A program made the translations under genes and the position numbers. A stretch of DNA of 64,000 nt from Aquarana catesbeiana (lineage: Eukaryota > Chordata > Amphibia > Anura > Ranidae), in NCBI RefSeq assembly GCF_042186555.1, contig NC_133329.1, positions 192,487,960 to 192,551,959 on the forward strand, in the 5' to 3' direction. The notes under the pieces were generated by a model. The model was not told where the DNA came from. It saw only the letters and a list, made by a program, of their open reading frames with translations, and searched no databases. This document shows positions 10,278 through 22,206 of the stretch, piece by piece (within the stretch, counting starts at the first letter, position 1; each line of letters opens with the position of its first letter).

Positions 10278-13200
10278 ATGGATCCCACTAACGTAACTAC
10301 TTCAAAGACTTCAACACACTCAGCACTTAACCTACGCTCCGTGAACATTCGCGGCCTAAACACACCCGAAAAACGTTCTCTTTTACTTGCCTCATTACAA
10401 AAAACCAAAACACATATTGCACTGATTCAAGAGACACATTTTAGATCGGACACAATCCCCAAACTGCAGAACAAACACTTTCCAACTGTATACCATGCCT
10501 CCAATACGGAAGCCAAATCGAAAGGTGTTTGCATCCTTATATCAAAGCATTGCCCACTGATCGTAACTGATGTAATACAAGACCCACAGGGTAGATTCCT
10601 TTTCATCAAAGGCTCTATACACAAACAAACAATAACCATCGCCAACCTGTATGCCCCAAACACGCAACAAGTGACATTTTTTCGCAACACGTTACATCTT
10701 CTCACGACTTTTACCGCGGGCACTCTTATAGTAGGCGGTGACTTCAATATTCCTCTCAATCCACCCCTCGATACTTCTAGTGGGGCCTCATCTTCTTCTT
10801 ATAGGGCTCTACGGGCTATCAAAACACAATTCAGAGACCTATTATTACATGATACATGGCGCACACTTAACCCAATCGGCAAAGACTTTACCTTTTTCTC
10901 CCCACCGCACTCAAATACTCTCGTATAGATTACTTCTTTATCTCCCAAAATGACCTGCCGATGCTCCAGACATCCACCATTGACCCGATGATACTTTCCG
11001 ACCACAACCCCATCACCATGACCCTGCACATTCCCAACATAAGAAAACACTCTCCCATCTGGCGCTTGGACACATCTCTCCTCACAGACGCTGACATAGC
11101 ACACACCATCTCCCAACACCTAACTAACTATTTAGTGACAACGGACAGAATGAATCCTCTCCGGAGGTAGTATGGGCGGCACATAAATGTGTTACGAGAG
11201 GAACGTTCTTGTCCCAGGCCGCGCATAGAAACAAACAAAGGAAAGAGAGACTGGAGGTAATGACTAACCGCATTTCACAACTGGAAAGGAAACACAAAGC
11301 ATCTCTGGCCTCAGATACATTAGCCGAGCTGACACAATTGAGAAACGACCTCTTAGAAGAATTACACAAAAACGTTAAACGCAAATACATGCTTACGAAA
11401 AAATGCTTCTATGAGTTTGGTAACAAGTCAGGGAAGATGCTAGCTAGAGCACTACAGGTTAAAAAGGCTGCCCACACTATTCACTCAATCGTAGACCCCT
11501 CGGGTAAAACATTAGTCGCGTCAGAGGACATAGCGAAACAATTTGTACGCTACTTCACAGACTTGTACAATCTTTGCTCAAAACAGACTTCTCCTACCCC
11601 ATCGGACAGGAAAACGGCAATTCAAAATTTTTTATCCCAATACTCTCCCTCACCACTCAAGGCTGAGGAGGCTGCATCTCTTGACAAACCCTTGACTACG
11701 GAGGAAATTACACTGGCACTAAAACATATGAAACCGGGCAAAAGCCCTGGTCCCGATGGACTACCAGTCGGTTACTACAAAACCTTCCATGAACTGCTAA
11801 CACCTCACCTAGTCAAGGCGTTTAATAGCCTTACACCCAATAGTACAGCGTCCAAAGACATATTAGAAGCGCATATTACTCTCATCCCCAAACCAGGAAA
11901 AGATAACAAGATGGTCTCTAATTATCGCCCCATTTCTCTACTAAATGTAGATGTAAAATTATATGCTAAAGCCATAGCTAACCGTCTTCTACCCCTGATT
12001 CCTAATTTAATTGCCACTGACCAAGTAGGTTTTGTCCCGGGTAGAGAAGCTAAAGATAACACTTCTAAAGCTCTAAACGTACACCATTGGTTAACTTCCA
12101 CCACTACTAAGGGCTTCCTCCTTTCGTTGGACGCGGAGAAGGCGTTCGACAGGGTGGCCTGGGACTTTATGGAAGCAACCCTGCACTCAATAGGCCTTCC
12201 GACATGATTAATCAACATGATTTTGACTCTCTATTCTTCTCCCACGGCCAAAGTAAGAGTGAATGGTGGCTTGTCGGGCGCCTTCTCCGTGTCCAACGGA
12301 ACTAGACAGGGATGCCCTTTATCCCCCCTGATCTTTATTCTAACTATGGAACCCATGCTGCGCAGAATTAGAGAGAACCCGGATATCAAAGGCATTGAAA
12401 TAAACCAAAAACAATACAAAGTAGCGGCATACGCGGACGACGTCCTTCTCTTTCTCACGGATCCGATCACTACCATCCCGAACCTTCTCAGAGACTTCAC
12501 ACTTTTCAAAACCCTTTCAAACTTACAAATAAACTTTTCTAAATCCAAAGCCCTTAACATATCGCTAACAAATGAGACAGTCATACAATGCAAACATAAC
12601 TTCCCGTTTGGTTGGGAATCACAAGCAATAACATACCTAGGTATCAAAATCCCAGCCAGATTGACAGACTTATATCGGCTAAACTTCATACCCATTTTAC
12701 AAACCATCCAGAATGACCTGCAAAAATGGCAAACCGGTCCATTTTCGTGGTTCGGAAGGATAGCCATTTTAAAAATGAACATACTACCTAGGATACTATA
12801 CCTACTCCAAACCATTCCGATACTGCTCCCACTCTCTTTCTTTGCTACTTACAAAAGGATCTGTAGGAAGTTCATCTGGCTCTCCAAACAGCCCAGATTG
12901 AACTGGCATAGACTGACACTCCCCAAATTACAGGGAGGATTACAAGTCCCGGACATACAAACCTACTACCGGGTCTGCCATCTAGCCAGAATTGTTGACT
13001 GGCACATACACAGCAGAGAAAAAGAGTGGGTACATATTGAAAACGCTTTTACCAAGATCCTGTTGAAACTTCTTCCTTGGATTAACCCTCAACATATTCC
13101 GAAAACTGCCACATCAAATCCCCTGATCAACTCCACACTCTTAAATTTTAAAGCTGCATGCAAAATAATGAGGCTTCAACCTACACCAGGACCAATGACA

Positions 13201-14148
13201 CCTATAGAAGATAACCCTGACTTTAAGCCGGGAGTGTCTCTACTCCACCCGACAAATGACCCACAAAGAACACGCCTCACAGCACAACACATGTTCCTTC
13301 ATGGATCCCTCCTATCACACCAGGCATTGAATGATAAACTCCCTGACTATAATATTCCTCTTTACAAATACCTTCAGATCCGCCACTTCATCAATAGCCT
13401 ACAACCCACCGCCAATCTACACAGGGAACTCACACCCTTCGAACGCCTTTGCAACAGTCAGGAACCTCAAAGACACCTCATCTCGACCATCCACGCACTC
13501 CTTTTCACATCGCATGACATCAAAGAAGATAAATTACTAATACAATTGAAAACTGAACTGAACCAAGTCTTTACTCCGGACGAATGGAGAAATGTACTCA
13601 CTCACATCCACAAAGGTTCAATCAATGTAGCGATACAGGAGTGTAAATTCAAAATCTACACGAAATGGTATAGGACTCCCGACAAAATTAACAAATTTAT
13701 ACCAAACGTATCCCCTAAATGCTGGAGATGTAACGCAGCTAGAGGCTCACTCCTCCACATTTGGTGGGAATGTCCCCTCATTCAACCCTACTGGGCTGAC
13801 ATACATCGCTTAATTACTCAAAAAACAACATACACCCCAGACTTTACCCCGGCACAATTTCTACTCCATCATACATCCATTCCTCAACGCTTATACAAAA
13901 AATCGCTAGTCCTCCATCTCATAAATGCGGCAAACCTGTGCATTCCTGTACACTGGAGGAGCACATCACCTCCCTCAATTACAGAATGGATTCGGAGAGT
14001 GGACAGAGTAGCCGAGATAGAAAATCTCAAACATCTGACACACCATCTAAATTTAGAGAAACTTGGGCCTGTTGGTTCCATTTTAAAGAATCACAACCGA
14101 CACAAGCACAGAACATTCCTCCCATCATGGATTCTGATAGCAACGTAA
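10278..14148 (+). pseudogene. L1 ORF2 (endonuclease, reverse transcriptase, CCHC), copy 2
   Basis: ORF2 replicase. Endonuclease (10278-10928): SVNIRGLNTPEKR, ALIQETHFR, VGGDFNIPLNP. The frame shifts near 10920 to the one holding the LSDHNPITM box (about 10995), then near 11160 to the main frame (11209-12207). RT: KPGKSPGPDGLPVGYY, NYRPISLLNVDVKLYAKA, SLDAEKAFDRVAWDF, then a TGA at 12205-12207, after which the same frame resumes with NGTRQGCPLSPLIF and YADDVLLF (about 12430). The C-terminal part carries CWRCNAARGSLLHIWWECP (about 13722-13778), the CCHC motif of L1 ORF2. Damage is limited to two frameshifts and one stop. Stops at 14148. Confidence 0.92.
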
Positions 14149-14681
14149 ACTCGCTCTTGAATAACCATAGAACTGTTTGAATATATGCCCCAGCCTAAAC
14201 CTCCGTCTTCCCCTCACTCCCCTCATTCCCCTCCGCAACTTCCCGTCCATGTACATACTCTAAACATGTCAATCTCTTATCAGTTCTTGGCAAGAGAGGT
14301 ACCCCATCACATTATACATCTAGATCCGACATGCCCTAAAATTACATTACTGTATACACCCTCACTGGGCACAGATAGTCCCCATTTGGGGTGCCCAGGA
14401 GAGAGGGTTGAAAGACTATGAACGGCATTAACTATTAAATATTAACTATTAACTATTAACAATTAACAATTACCACTGAACACTGAACCAACCCCTTAGT
14501 AAATCATTACGTGTTATGTGAAGTACAACTTCCCCTGGTTAGTCACAAAAACAACATTATCTTACTCGGCACGGTCTGTATGACAATCCCGGCTAACAAC
14601 CACAAGTGTAACACTTTGCTGTATCAATATACACAGTACTGTACTTTGAATATATGTAAAACTCAATAAAACAATATTAAT
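14149..14681 (+). other. L1 copy 2 3'UTR with tandem ATTAACT run
   Basis: No ORF. Contains the hairpin at 14365-14398, a run of near-identical units (CTATTAACTATTAACAATTA, about 14430-14475) and a poly(A) signal AATAAAA near 14664. Confidence 0.7.
14365..14398 (+). promoter_or_regulatory. 3'UTR RNA hairpin of L1 copy 2
   Basis: Outer stem CTGGGCAC with GTGCCCAG, loop beginning AGATAG, inner stem CCCC/GGGG closing a short loop. Copy 1 has the same architecture at 18309-18342 with paired substitutions, see findings. Confidence 0.7.
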
Positions 14682-14706
14682 AAAAAAAAAAAAGATTCAA
14701 CTCAAG

Positions 14707-17700
14707 GAACTATTGCTCCATGACACTTGGCGCACACTACATCCTTCTGACGAGGATTTCACATTCTTCTCCAAGCCCCACTTCAAATATTCCAGACTGG
14801 ACCACTTTTTTTATCTCCCAAATTGACCTATCCTTTCTAACCAAAGCTACTATTGAACCAATGATTTTATCGGACCACAACCCCATAACAATGACCATAC
14901 AAATTCCCTATGCGCGGGTTGCCTCACACATTTGGCGCCTTGATAGCTCCCTACTCACTGACTCAGAAATAACACAGTCCGTATCTCAAAATCTAGCCCA
15001 ATATTTCTCAGAAAACGTACAAGGAGACTCTCCCCCAGAGGTCATATGGGCCGCACACAAATGTGTAATTAGGGGCACCCTCATCTCCCTGGCGGCTAAA
15101 AGAAATAAACGTAAGAAAGCGAAAATAGTGGAATTAACTAACCGTATTTACACTTTAGAACAAAAACATAAAGCTTCTTTGGCTACAGAGGCTCTGGCGG
15201 AACTGACACGCACCAGAGAAGAACTTTTAGAAGAATTACACAAAACTTTAAAACTAAAATACACATTATCTCAAAAGTACTTCTACGAATTCGGTAATAA
15301 ATCAGGAAAGCTACTAGCCAGAGCCTTACAAGCTAAAAAAGCTGCGCAAACTATTCATACGATCAAAGACACCTCAGGTACGGCAATAGTAAAATTCAGA
15401 GGAAATAACTGACCAATTTGTACAATATTTTTCTAAATTATACAACATACCTACCCCCCAACTAACCACCACCCCAGACAATCGCAAAACAGCTATTCAA
15501 GAATTCCTTCGCCAATACTCTCCCACACTCATCACAGCTGAAGAAGCCGCCAATCTAGACCTACCATTAACAATGGAAGAAACCTTAAGTGCATTAAAAT
15601 AGTTAAAACCTAGTAAGAGCCCCGGTCCGTATGGTCTAACGGTCAACTACTACAAATCCTTTCCTGACATCCTTATCCCCCATTAGTGAAAGCCTTCAAC
15701 AACCTTACACCATCCAGTATAGCCAGCAAAGATATCCTGGAGGCACATATCACCCTTATCCCCAAACCAGGCAAGGATGCTACTTCGGTTTCCAACTATC
15801 GCCCCATTTCCCTACTAAATGTAGACGTCAAACTATATGCCAAAACCTTAGCCAATCGAATTCTACCCTTAATCCCCAGGCTGGTGTCTCTGGACCAAGT
15901 GGGTTTTGTCCCTGGCAGGGAAGCTAGGGACAATGCTATTAAAGCTTTGAATATCCATCATTGGCTTTCTACGACCTCTACACAAGGCTTCTTTCTATCT
16001 TTGGACGCGGAGAAGGCATTCGACAGGGTGGCTTGGGATTTTATGGCTGCAACCCTACATGCTGTGGGCATACCTCCACACCTACTTCAAATGATTCTGG
16101 CGCTATATTCCAATCCCACAGCCAGAATTAGAGTAAATGGCTGCCTGTGGGGCGCCTTCTCCGTCTCCAATGGCACAAGACAGGGATGTCCATTATCCCC
16201 TTTAATTTTTATCCTCACCATGGAACCCCTACTACGTAAACTCAGAGAAAACCCAGATATAAAAGGCCTAAACATAAACCACAAACAATACAAGGTAGCA
16301 GCTTACGCGGATGACATTCTGCTTTTCCTCACAGACCCGATTAATACTATTCCTAATCTTCTAAAAGACTTCACTCTTTTTAAATCCCTCTTTAACTTAC
16401 AAATCAATTTCTCAAAATCAAAAGCTTTGAACATTACCTTACCTGACACCACGATTACACAATGCAAACACAATTTTCCCTTTTGCTGGGAACCCCACAA
16501 CATCACATACCTCAGAATTAAAATCCCCAATAAACTGACTGACCTCTACATAACGAACTTTCAACCTGTCCTCCAAGCCATACAGGGCGACCTACAAAAA
16601 TGGCATGCGGGACCGTTTTCTTGGTTTGGAAGAACTGCAATCTTGAAAATGAACATATTACCTAGACTACTTTATCTGTTTCAAGCTATCCCCATAAAAC
16701 TACCATTCTCATTCTTTGCTACGTACAAACGGATTTGTAGGACATTAATTTGGACCTCTAAAACACCCAGGCTAAGTTGGGCCAGACTTACTCTGCCCAA
16801 ATCTCTGGGAGGATTAGGCCTACCAGACATTCAAAAATATCATTGGGCTTGCCATCTAACAAGAATTGCTGACTGGCATTTACATTACCACAACAAAAAC
16901 TGGATACAGTTGGAACAGGTGTTTATAACAATCCCACTGCGTCACTTGCCTTGGATCAACCCTCACAAGATTCCAAAGGACGTCAAATCACACCCTCTAA
17001 TTGATGCAACACTACTGAATTTCAAGGCGGCATGCAAACACCTACAACTACAACCCACACCTGGACCCATGACCCCTTTAGAAGACAACCCAGACTTTGA
17101 ACCGGGTCTGTCTCTACACACCCCAACGATAGACCCACAAAGACCCCGACCTTTAATACGACAATTTTTTCACAATGAGCAACTTATGACACACCAAGCC
17201 ATGTCTTCCAAATTCCCAGACCACCACATCCCTTTCTACAAATACCTGCAAATCAGACATTTCATCCAAAGCTGTACTCCCACCGTTGCTATACACAGGG
17301 AACACTTATGCAACAGTGAGGGACTACAGCGACACCTGATTTCGAGTATATATGCCATGCTATTTTCGACACACAAACTTAAGGAAGACAAAATAGTACG
17401 ACAATGGGAAACTGAACTACAGTTAGACTTGATTTCTGAAGACTGGGGACACATCTATAATCACATTCATAAGGGCTCGATTAATGTTTCAACACAAGAA
17501 AACAGATATAAAATTTTCACAAAATGGTACAGGACCCCGGACAAAATCCACAAATTTTACCCCAACCTTCCCTCTACATGCTGGAGATGTAACACAGCAG
17601 ACGGCACGTTCCTCCACATTTGGTGGTCATGCCCACTCATCCAACCCTATTGGACTGAAATTCACAGCTTAATCTCCCAGATTACGACTTACACGCCAGA

Positions 17701-17746
17701 CTTCACGCCAGCTCAATTCCTACTACACCACACAATTGCAGTATAA
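14707..17746 (+). pseudogene. L1 ORF2, copy 1, continuation (RT and C-terminus)
   Basis: Resumes the endonuclease end in the 14720-15412 frame (PMILSDHNPITM). Frameshifts near 15400 and 15680 and a TAG near 15601 (LSALK stop LKPSKSPGP) separate it from the long 15686-17746 frame. That frame has ITLIPKPGKDATSVSNYRPI, SLDAEKAFDRVAWDF, NGTRQGCPLSPLIF, AAYADDILLFL (about 16303) and the C-terminal CWRCNTADGTFLHIWWSCP. The frame ends at 17746. About 100 further residues found in copy 2 are present only in another frame (17757 onward, SLLLHLINAANQC), so the C-terminus is also frameshifted. Confidence 0.9.
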
Positions 17747-18696
17747 AAAAATCTCTCCTGCTCCATCTTATTAATGCTGCAAACCAATGTATCCCAGTGC
17801 ATTGGAGACAAAGCTCTCCCCCCATGATCATAGAATGGATACAGAGAGTAAATAGAGTGGCCGAAATGGAAACCTCATACACCAAGCCACATCAAAATAT
17901 AGCAAAATTTGGGCTTGCTGGTCACACTATGCTGAGTCACAAGCTTTGAATACTTCTGCCATCGACCCCTCCACAGTGAATTAGAAAACCATGAACCAAT
18001 CAGCTTACAAGATACCCTTGACCTCCACCCTTTGCCCCTTCCTCCCCCATCTACAAACCCTCCCCCCTCACCAACAGTGCCTCTCCAGTATTCCAATGAC
18101 CAAAGCGACATCTACCTTGCATGAAGGCTCACTGGATCTGCACATAAATAGACTTACACCAATCACGGAGTGTAAAAGGTATCAGGCCTCTCAAAGTCCT
18201 GTACCTTCTATACGGTGATACTTCCTTTTACACCACGTGGGCTTTTTATGCATGGTACGGTAGACCGTTCCAACCTGCACACTGAATTTACATCTATATT
18301 CCCCTCCACCGGACACAGATAGATCCCCTCAGGGGTGTCCGGAGGTAAGGGATTACCTTGGTCGGTTAATGTTCAATACACACAATCATATTACATACTC
18401 TAACCCTTCATTTTATACCCCACATTCCGAGAGAATAAATGTAACCATCCTTAAATCTACATTCAGTCAAATTGTTCCCAACCTACTGATTTCACAAGGA
18501 ATTAAGAATAAAAAAAGATGTCTATGAAGCTTTAACCCTGTGCCTTTTTTAAAGGTACGGCATATATTGAAACAACATATCTGTTATTGCTTCTTATATC
18601 ATATTATAACTGTATACCTGATTCTACTCACTGTATTTGTTATAAGTACTTCTGAATTGATATCTGTATACCTGTTAAAATTCAATAAAATATCTT
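17747..18696 (+). other. L1 copy 1 C-terminal remnant and 3'UTR
   Basis: The first 150 bp still align with the copy 2 C-terminus in a shifted frame. The remainder is non-coding 3'UTR ending with TTCAATAAAATATC before the poly(A). Confidence 0.7.
18309..18342 (+). promoter_or_regulatory. 3'UTR RNA hairpin of L1 copy 1
   Basis: Outer stem CCGGACAC with GTGTCCGG, loop beginning AGATAGAT, inner CCCC/GGGG pairing. It sits at the same place in the 3'UTR as the copy 2 hairpin. Confidence 0.7.
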
Positions 18697-18708
18697 TAAA
18701 AAAAAAAA

Positions 18709-19868
18709 GAAATAGTAGATTTTGACGCTGCCTGTCCTCTATTGGGACCTTCTGGCCGTACGAACAAAACATCCGTTTTGCGAATTTGAGCAGTTGCTTC
18801 CAGATAGGCCTTGACTGCTCTTACTACATCCAAAGAATGTAGTGACCTTTCTACTGTAGAACAGGGGTCTGGAAAAAAGGAAGGTAGAACAATATCTTGG
18901 TTTAGATGAAAATCTGAAAACACTTTTGGTAGAAAGCTAGGATGAGGGCGCAATACCACTCTATCCTTATGCAAGATTAAATAAGGCTCTTTACAGGAAA
19001 GAGCTGCTAATTCTGACTAATTTTAGCAGAAGAAATGGCTACCAGAAAAATGAACTTTCTTGTCAACAAGACCAAGGGAATTTGACGTATTGATTCAAAA
19101 GGCTGTTTCTGTAAAACTGACAGAACCAAAATTTAAGTCCCAGGGGTTTAGGGGCGCCTTAACCGGAGGATTAAGACGCATCACCCCCTGCATAAAGTTT
19201 CGGACCAAAGAATGTGAAGCAAGTGGCCGTTTAAATAATACTGATAAGGTCGAGACCTGGCCCTTGATGGTACTCAAGGCCAGCTTCATCTCTAATCCCA
19301 TTTGTAGAAAGTCAAGAATTCTACCTATTACATATTTTCTGGGATGCCAACCCCTGGATTCACACCAGGATACCTAAGTTTTCCAGGCTTTATGATAAAT
19401 CACTCTGGAAGCTGGCTTCCTTGCATTGATCAAGGTAGAGATCACAGGACCTGAAAGCCCACGACTCTTCAGAACGTGGGTTTCAATAGCCAAACCGTCA
19501 AATTTAGCGTTTGTAAGGCAGGATGGAACACTGGACCTTGAGATAACAGGTCTGGACGTGACGGTAGGGTCCACGGGGAACCTACTGTCATCCTTACTAT
19601 TTCTGCATACCAAGCTCTTCTGGGCCAAGCTGGGGCCACCAGAAGTACCAACTTCTTTTCCTGCCTGATCCTGCGAAGGAGTCATGGCAGTAGCAGAATA
19701 GGAGGGAATGCATAAATCAGCGAGAACCGATGCCACGGAATCACCAACGCATCTGTCCCACATGCAAGAGGATCCTTTGTTCTTGCCACAAACTTGTCGG
19801 TCTTTTTGTTGAATCTGGATGCAAAGAGATCTACATCTGGAACCCCCCATCTTTGGTATATGGCCCAA
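18709..19868 (-). pseudogene. DIRS tyrosine recombinase, N-terminal and central part
   Basis: Minus-strand frames 19868-19374, 19301-19095 and 18974-18724 together cover the N-terminal core-binding half and the start of the catalytic domain: STLINARKPASRVIYHKAW, MGLEMKLALSTIKGQVSTLS, KDRVVLRPHPSFLPK, FVRPEGPNRGQAASKSTIS. Frame changes near 19370, 19090 and 18980 show decay. The protein continues at 3886 past the L1 insertion. In DIRS elements this enzyme replaces the DDE integrase, consistent with inverted ends and no target duplication. Confidence 0.8.
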
Positions 19869-21288
19869 AAGACGTCAGGGTGAGGTGAAGAGACCATTCC
19901 CCTGGGATTAACCGCTGGCGACTCAAATAGTCCGCTTGCCAGTTCTCTATCCCCGGAATGAAAACTGCCGATATGCATGGCACATGCTTTTCTGCCCAGG
20001 CTAAAATCTGGTTCACTTCTCTCTGTGCTGCACGACTCCTGGTGCCTCTTTGATGATTGATATAAGCCACTGCTGTGGCATTGTCGGACTGGATCCTGAT
20101 AGGGCAACCCTGTAGCCTGAGAGTCCAGGCCTTTAGGGCTAGATACGCCGCACGGATCTCCAGAATGTTGATGGGTAAGGTCCTCTCGATTTTGGACCAT
20201 TCCCCTTGGACCGCAGACTGTTCCAGAACTGCTCCCCAACCCGAAAGACTGGTATCCGTTGTTACCACTGTCCAGGTAACCGGTAAAAAGGACTTCCCTT
20301 TTTGCAGGTTTTCGGGTATTAACCACCAACTGAGGCTCTGACGTACTGTAGGAGACAGACGCATTGGAAAATCTAATGCCTGCACTTTCTTGTTCCAGGC
20401 AGACAGGATATTGTGTTGCAGCAGTCTCAAATGAAACTGAGCATAGGGAACTGCTTCGAATGAAGCCACCATCTTTCCCAGCAGCCTCATACAAAGGCGG
20501 ATAGAAGGACCCTTCTTTGTCCTGACTACCTGAATCAGTTCTTTTAAGGCACTGATCTTTGCCTGAGGTAAAAATACCTTCTTTTGGCTTGTATCTATGA
20601 CCAGGCCCAAATACTCTAGTCTTCTTACTGGTTTTAAGGAAGACTTTTCTAAGTTGAGAATCCAACCTAGGTAATCCAAGTAGTTGACTGTGGTGACCAA
20701 GTTCTGGTCCAGACAGGCTACCGACCGGTCTATCAAGAGCAGGTCGTCTAGGTATGCTATTACTGCTATACCTTGGGCCCTTAATCTGGCCAGAGGAGGA
20801 GCCAAGAACTTTGTAAACATCCAAGGTGCAGTGGCTAGCCCGAAAGGCAGGGCTATAAACTGAAAGTGGCGTTTTTCTACTTCGAAACGCAAGTACTTTT
20901 GATGAGCAGGGAAAATGGGTACATGCAGGTACGCATCCTTGATGTCTATTGACGCCAGAAGTTCTCCTCCTTGTAGGATGGAGACTACTGATTGAATTGA
21001 TTCCATGCGAAAGGATCGAATATTTAGGAATCGGTTTAGATCCTTTAAATCCAGAATGGGTCTGACATCTCCATTTGGTTTTGGAACCGTGAAAAGGTTT
21101 GAATAAAACCCCAATCCCTGCTCTTCCGAGGGAACCACCACAATGACTTTTTGCGACAACAGTCGCTCCAACGCTAAAAGGAGAAACTGCTTTTTCTCTG
21201 GATCTCTGGGGACTTTTGATCTGAGGAAACGAGGAGAGGGGAATACTCGGAACTCCAGTTTGTAACCTAGAGTTACCGTGGAGATCAC
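19682..21288 (-). pseudogene. DIRS reverse transcriptase / RNase H, with a frameshift
   Basis: The 485-residue frame 21288-19831 holds the RT: FTVPKPNGDVRPILDLKDLN, LASIDIKDAYLHVPIF (catalytic Asp near residues 115-118), ALPFGLATAPWMFTKFLAP and AYLDDLLLIDRS (YxDD at about 179-182). RNase H follows: VTTDTSLSGWGAV (Asp 345), INILEIRAAYLAL (Glu 377), RIQSDNATAVAYIN (Asp 402) and ENWQADYLSR (Asp 453). The typical downstream block (WGVPDVDLFASRFNKKTDKF) lies in another frame (from about 19870 down to 19682), so one frameshift separates them. Upstream of the first Met, about 21340-21289 in the same frame reads WQEDFQG, stop, LV, so a TAA also interrupts the N-terminus. It overlaps the recombinase ORF, as in other DIRS elements. 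Confidence 0.9.
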
Positions 21289-21426
21289 TAATTAGCCCTG
21301 GAAATCTTCCTGCCAGAGCCAGAGCCAGAGAACTGTAGCAGTCTTCCCCCCCACCCGAGCGAGCGGGGGCGCTCCTTCATAAAGAGGCTTTAGCGTCTAG
21401 TCGGCTTCTTCCCCCAGGACTTCTTT

Positions 21427-22206
21427 TGTCCGCGCGATCACATGTAAACAGACCGGCATCATCTGATGACGCCGGTTCCTCTCCTCCCCTCCTGTGTACC
21501 GATCGGTACACTGTGAGTGGAGAGGGGGATGGATGGCTGCAGCGCTGTTGGCTGGATGTGTAGTGCCCACAGCGCTGCACAGAGACATCCAGCCATCCAT
21601 GCTCAGCCATCCCCACTACTCTGCAATGCTGTGCAATACTCTGCAATGCCCCACATTACTCTGCAATACCCCCACAATACTCTGCAATACCCCGCAGTAC
21701 TTTGCAATACCCCGCAGTACTTTGCAATACCCCGCAGTACTCTGCAATACCTCGCAGTACTCTGCAATACCCCGCAGTACACTGCAATACCCCGCAGTAC
21801 CCTGCAATACCCCGCAGTACTCTGCAATACCCCGTAGTACTCTGCAATACCCCGCAGTACACTGCAATACCCCGCAGTACACTGCAATGCCCCGCAGTAC
21901 TCTGCAATACCCAGCCATACTCTGCAATACCCTGCCATACTCTGCAATACCCTGCCATACCCCCCATACTCTGCAATACCCCGCCATACTCTGCAATACC
22001 CCGCCATACCCAGCCATGCTGAGCCATGCTCGGCTGTACTCGGCCTCTGTATGTGGCCAGGCTGTGGAAGTCTCACACATGTGGTATCGCCGTACTCAGG
22101 AGGAGTAGGAGAATCTATTTTGGGGGGTCATTTTTGGTATGTACATGTTATGTGTTAGAAATATTGTATAAATGGACAACTTTGTGTTAAAAAAAAATAA
22201 TGCGTT
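21427..22206 (+). mobile_element. Truncated piggyBac-family MITE containing a minisatellite
   Basis: The left part (GATCACATGTAAACAGACCG, GTGTACCGATCGGTACACTG) parallels 28575-28640 of another copy. The right part (CTCTGTATGTGGCCAGGCTG, CACACATGTGGTATCGCCGT) parallels 23260-23310 and 29730-29775. Both true ends are missing. A 20-bp minisatellite fills the middle. It lies between DIRS pol and the complete MITE at 22207. The left boundary with DIRS (about 21427) is estimated. Confidence 0.55.
21630..22012 (+). repeat. 20-bp minisatellite, about 19 units
   Basis: Tandem units of the form CTCTGCAATACCCCGCAGTA with single-base variants (CACTGCAATACC, CTTTGCAATACC, CCCGCCATA near the end). Because 20 is not a multiple of 3 and no unit carries a stop, it produces long open frames on both strands. 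I treat these as artefacts. Confidence 0.92.

Larger units (their letters stand above)
7352..14692 (+). mobile_element. L1/Tx1-type LINE copy 2 (inner), full length
   Basis: Complete 7.3-kb element inserted in ORF2 of copy 1. It begins GGGGCGTGGCCTGACCTGG and ends with AATAAAACAATATTAAT and poly(A) (14682-14692). The target duplication AAAGATTCAACTCAAGG is found at 7335-7351 and again at 14691-14707 with no visible difference. ORF1 is intact. ORF2 has two frameshifts and one stop. It is younger than copy 1, as required by the nesting. Confidence 0.93.
3905..18708 (+). mobile_element. L1/Tx1-type LINE copy 1 (outer), full length but decayed
   Basis: Starts GGGCGTGGCCTGACCTGG and ends in a poly(A) run at about 18697-18708. 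The target duplication AGAAATGGTAGATTTT (3886-3901) recurs as AGAAATAGTAGATTTT (18708-18723) and splits the DIRS recombinase. Contents: ORF1 (4018-5135), spacer, ORF2 interrupted by LINE copy 2 (6793-7351 and 14707-17746), and about 0.95 kb of 3'UTR. Several frameshifts in ORF1 and ORF2 show it is inactive and older than copy 2. Confidence 0.9.

Noticed and set aside
12231..12815. 194-codon minus-strand frame across the L1 RT region
   Set aside because: Antisense shadow of a well supported ORF2 reading on the plus strand.
21494..22108. Long overlapping open frames on both strands (up to 204 codons) rich in repeated Ser-Thr-Leu-Gln-Tyr units
   Set aside because: They are translations of a 20-bp minisatellite in three frames and both strands; no start context or homology supports a protein.
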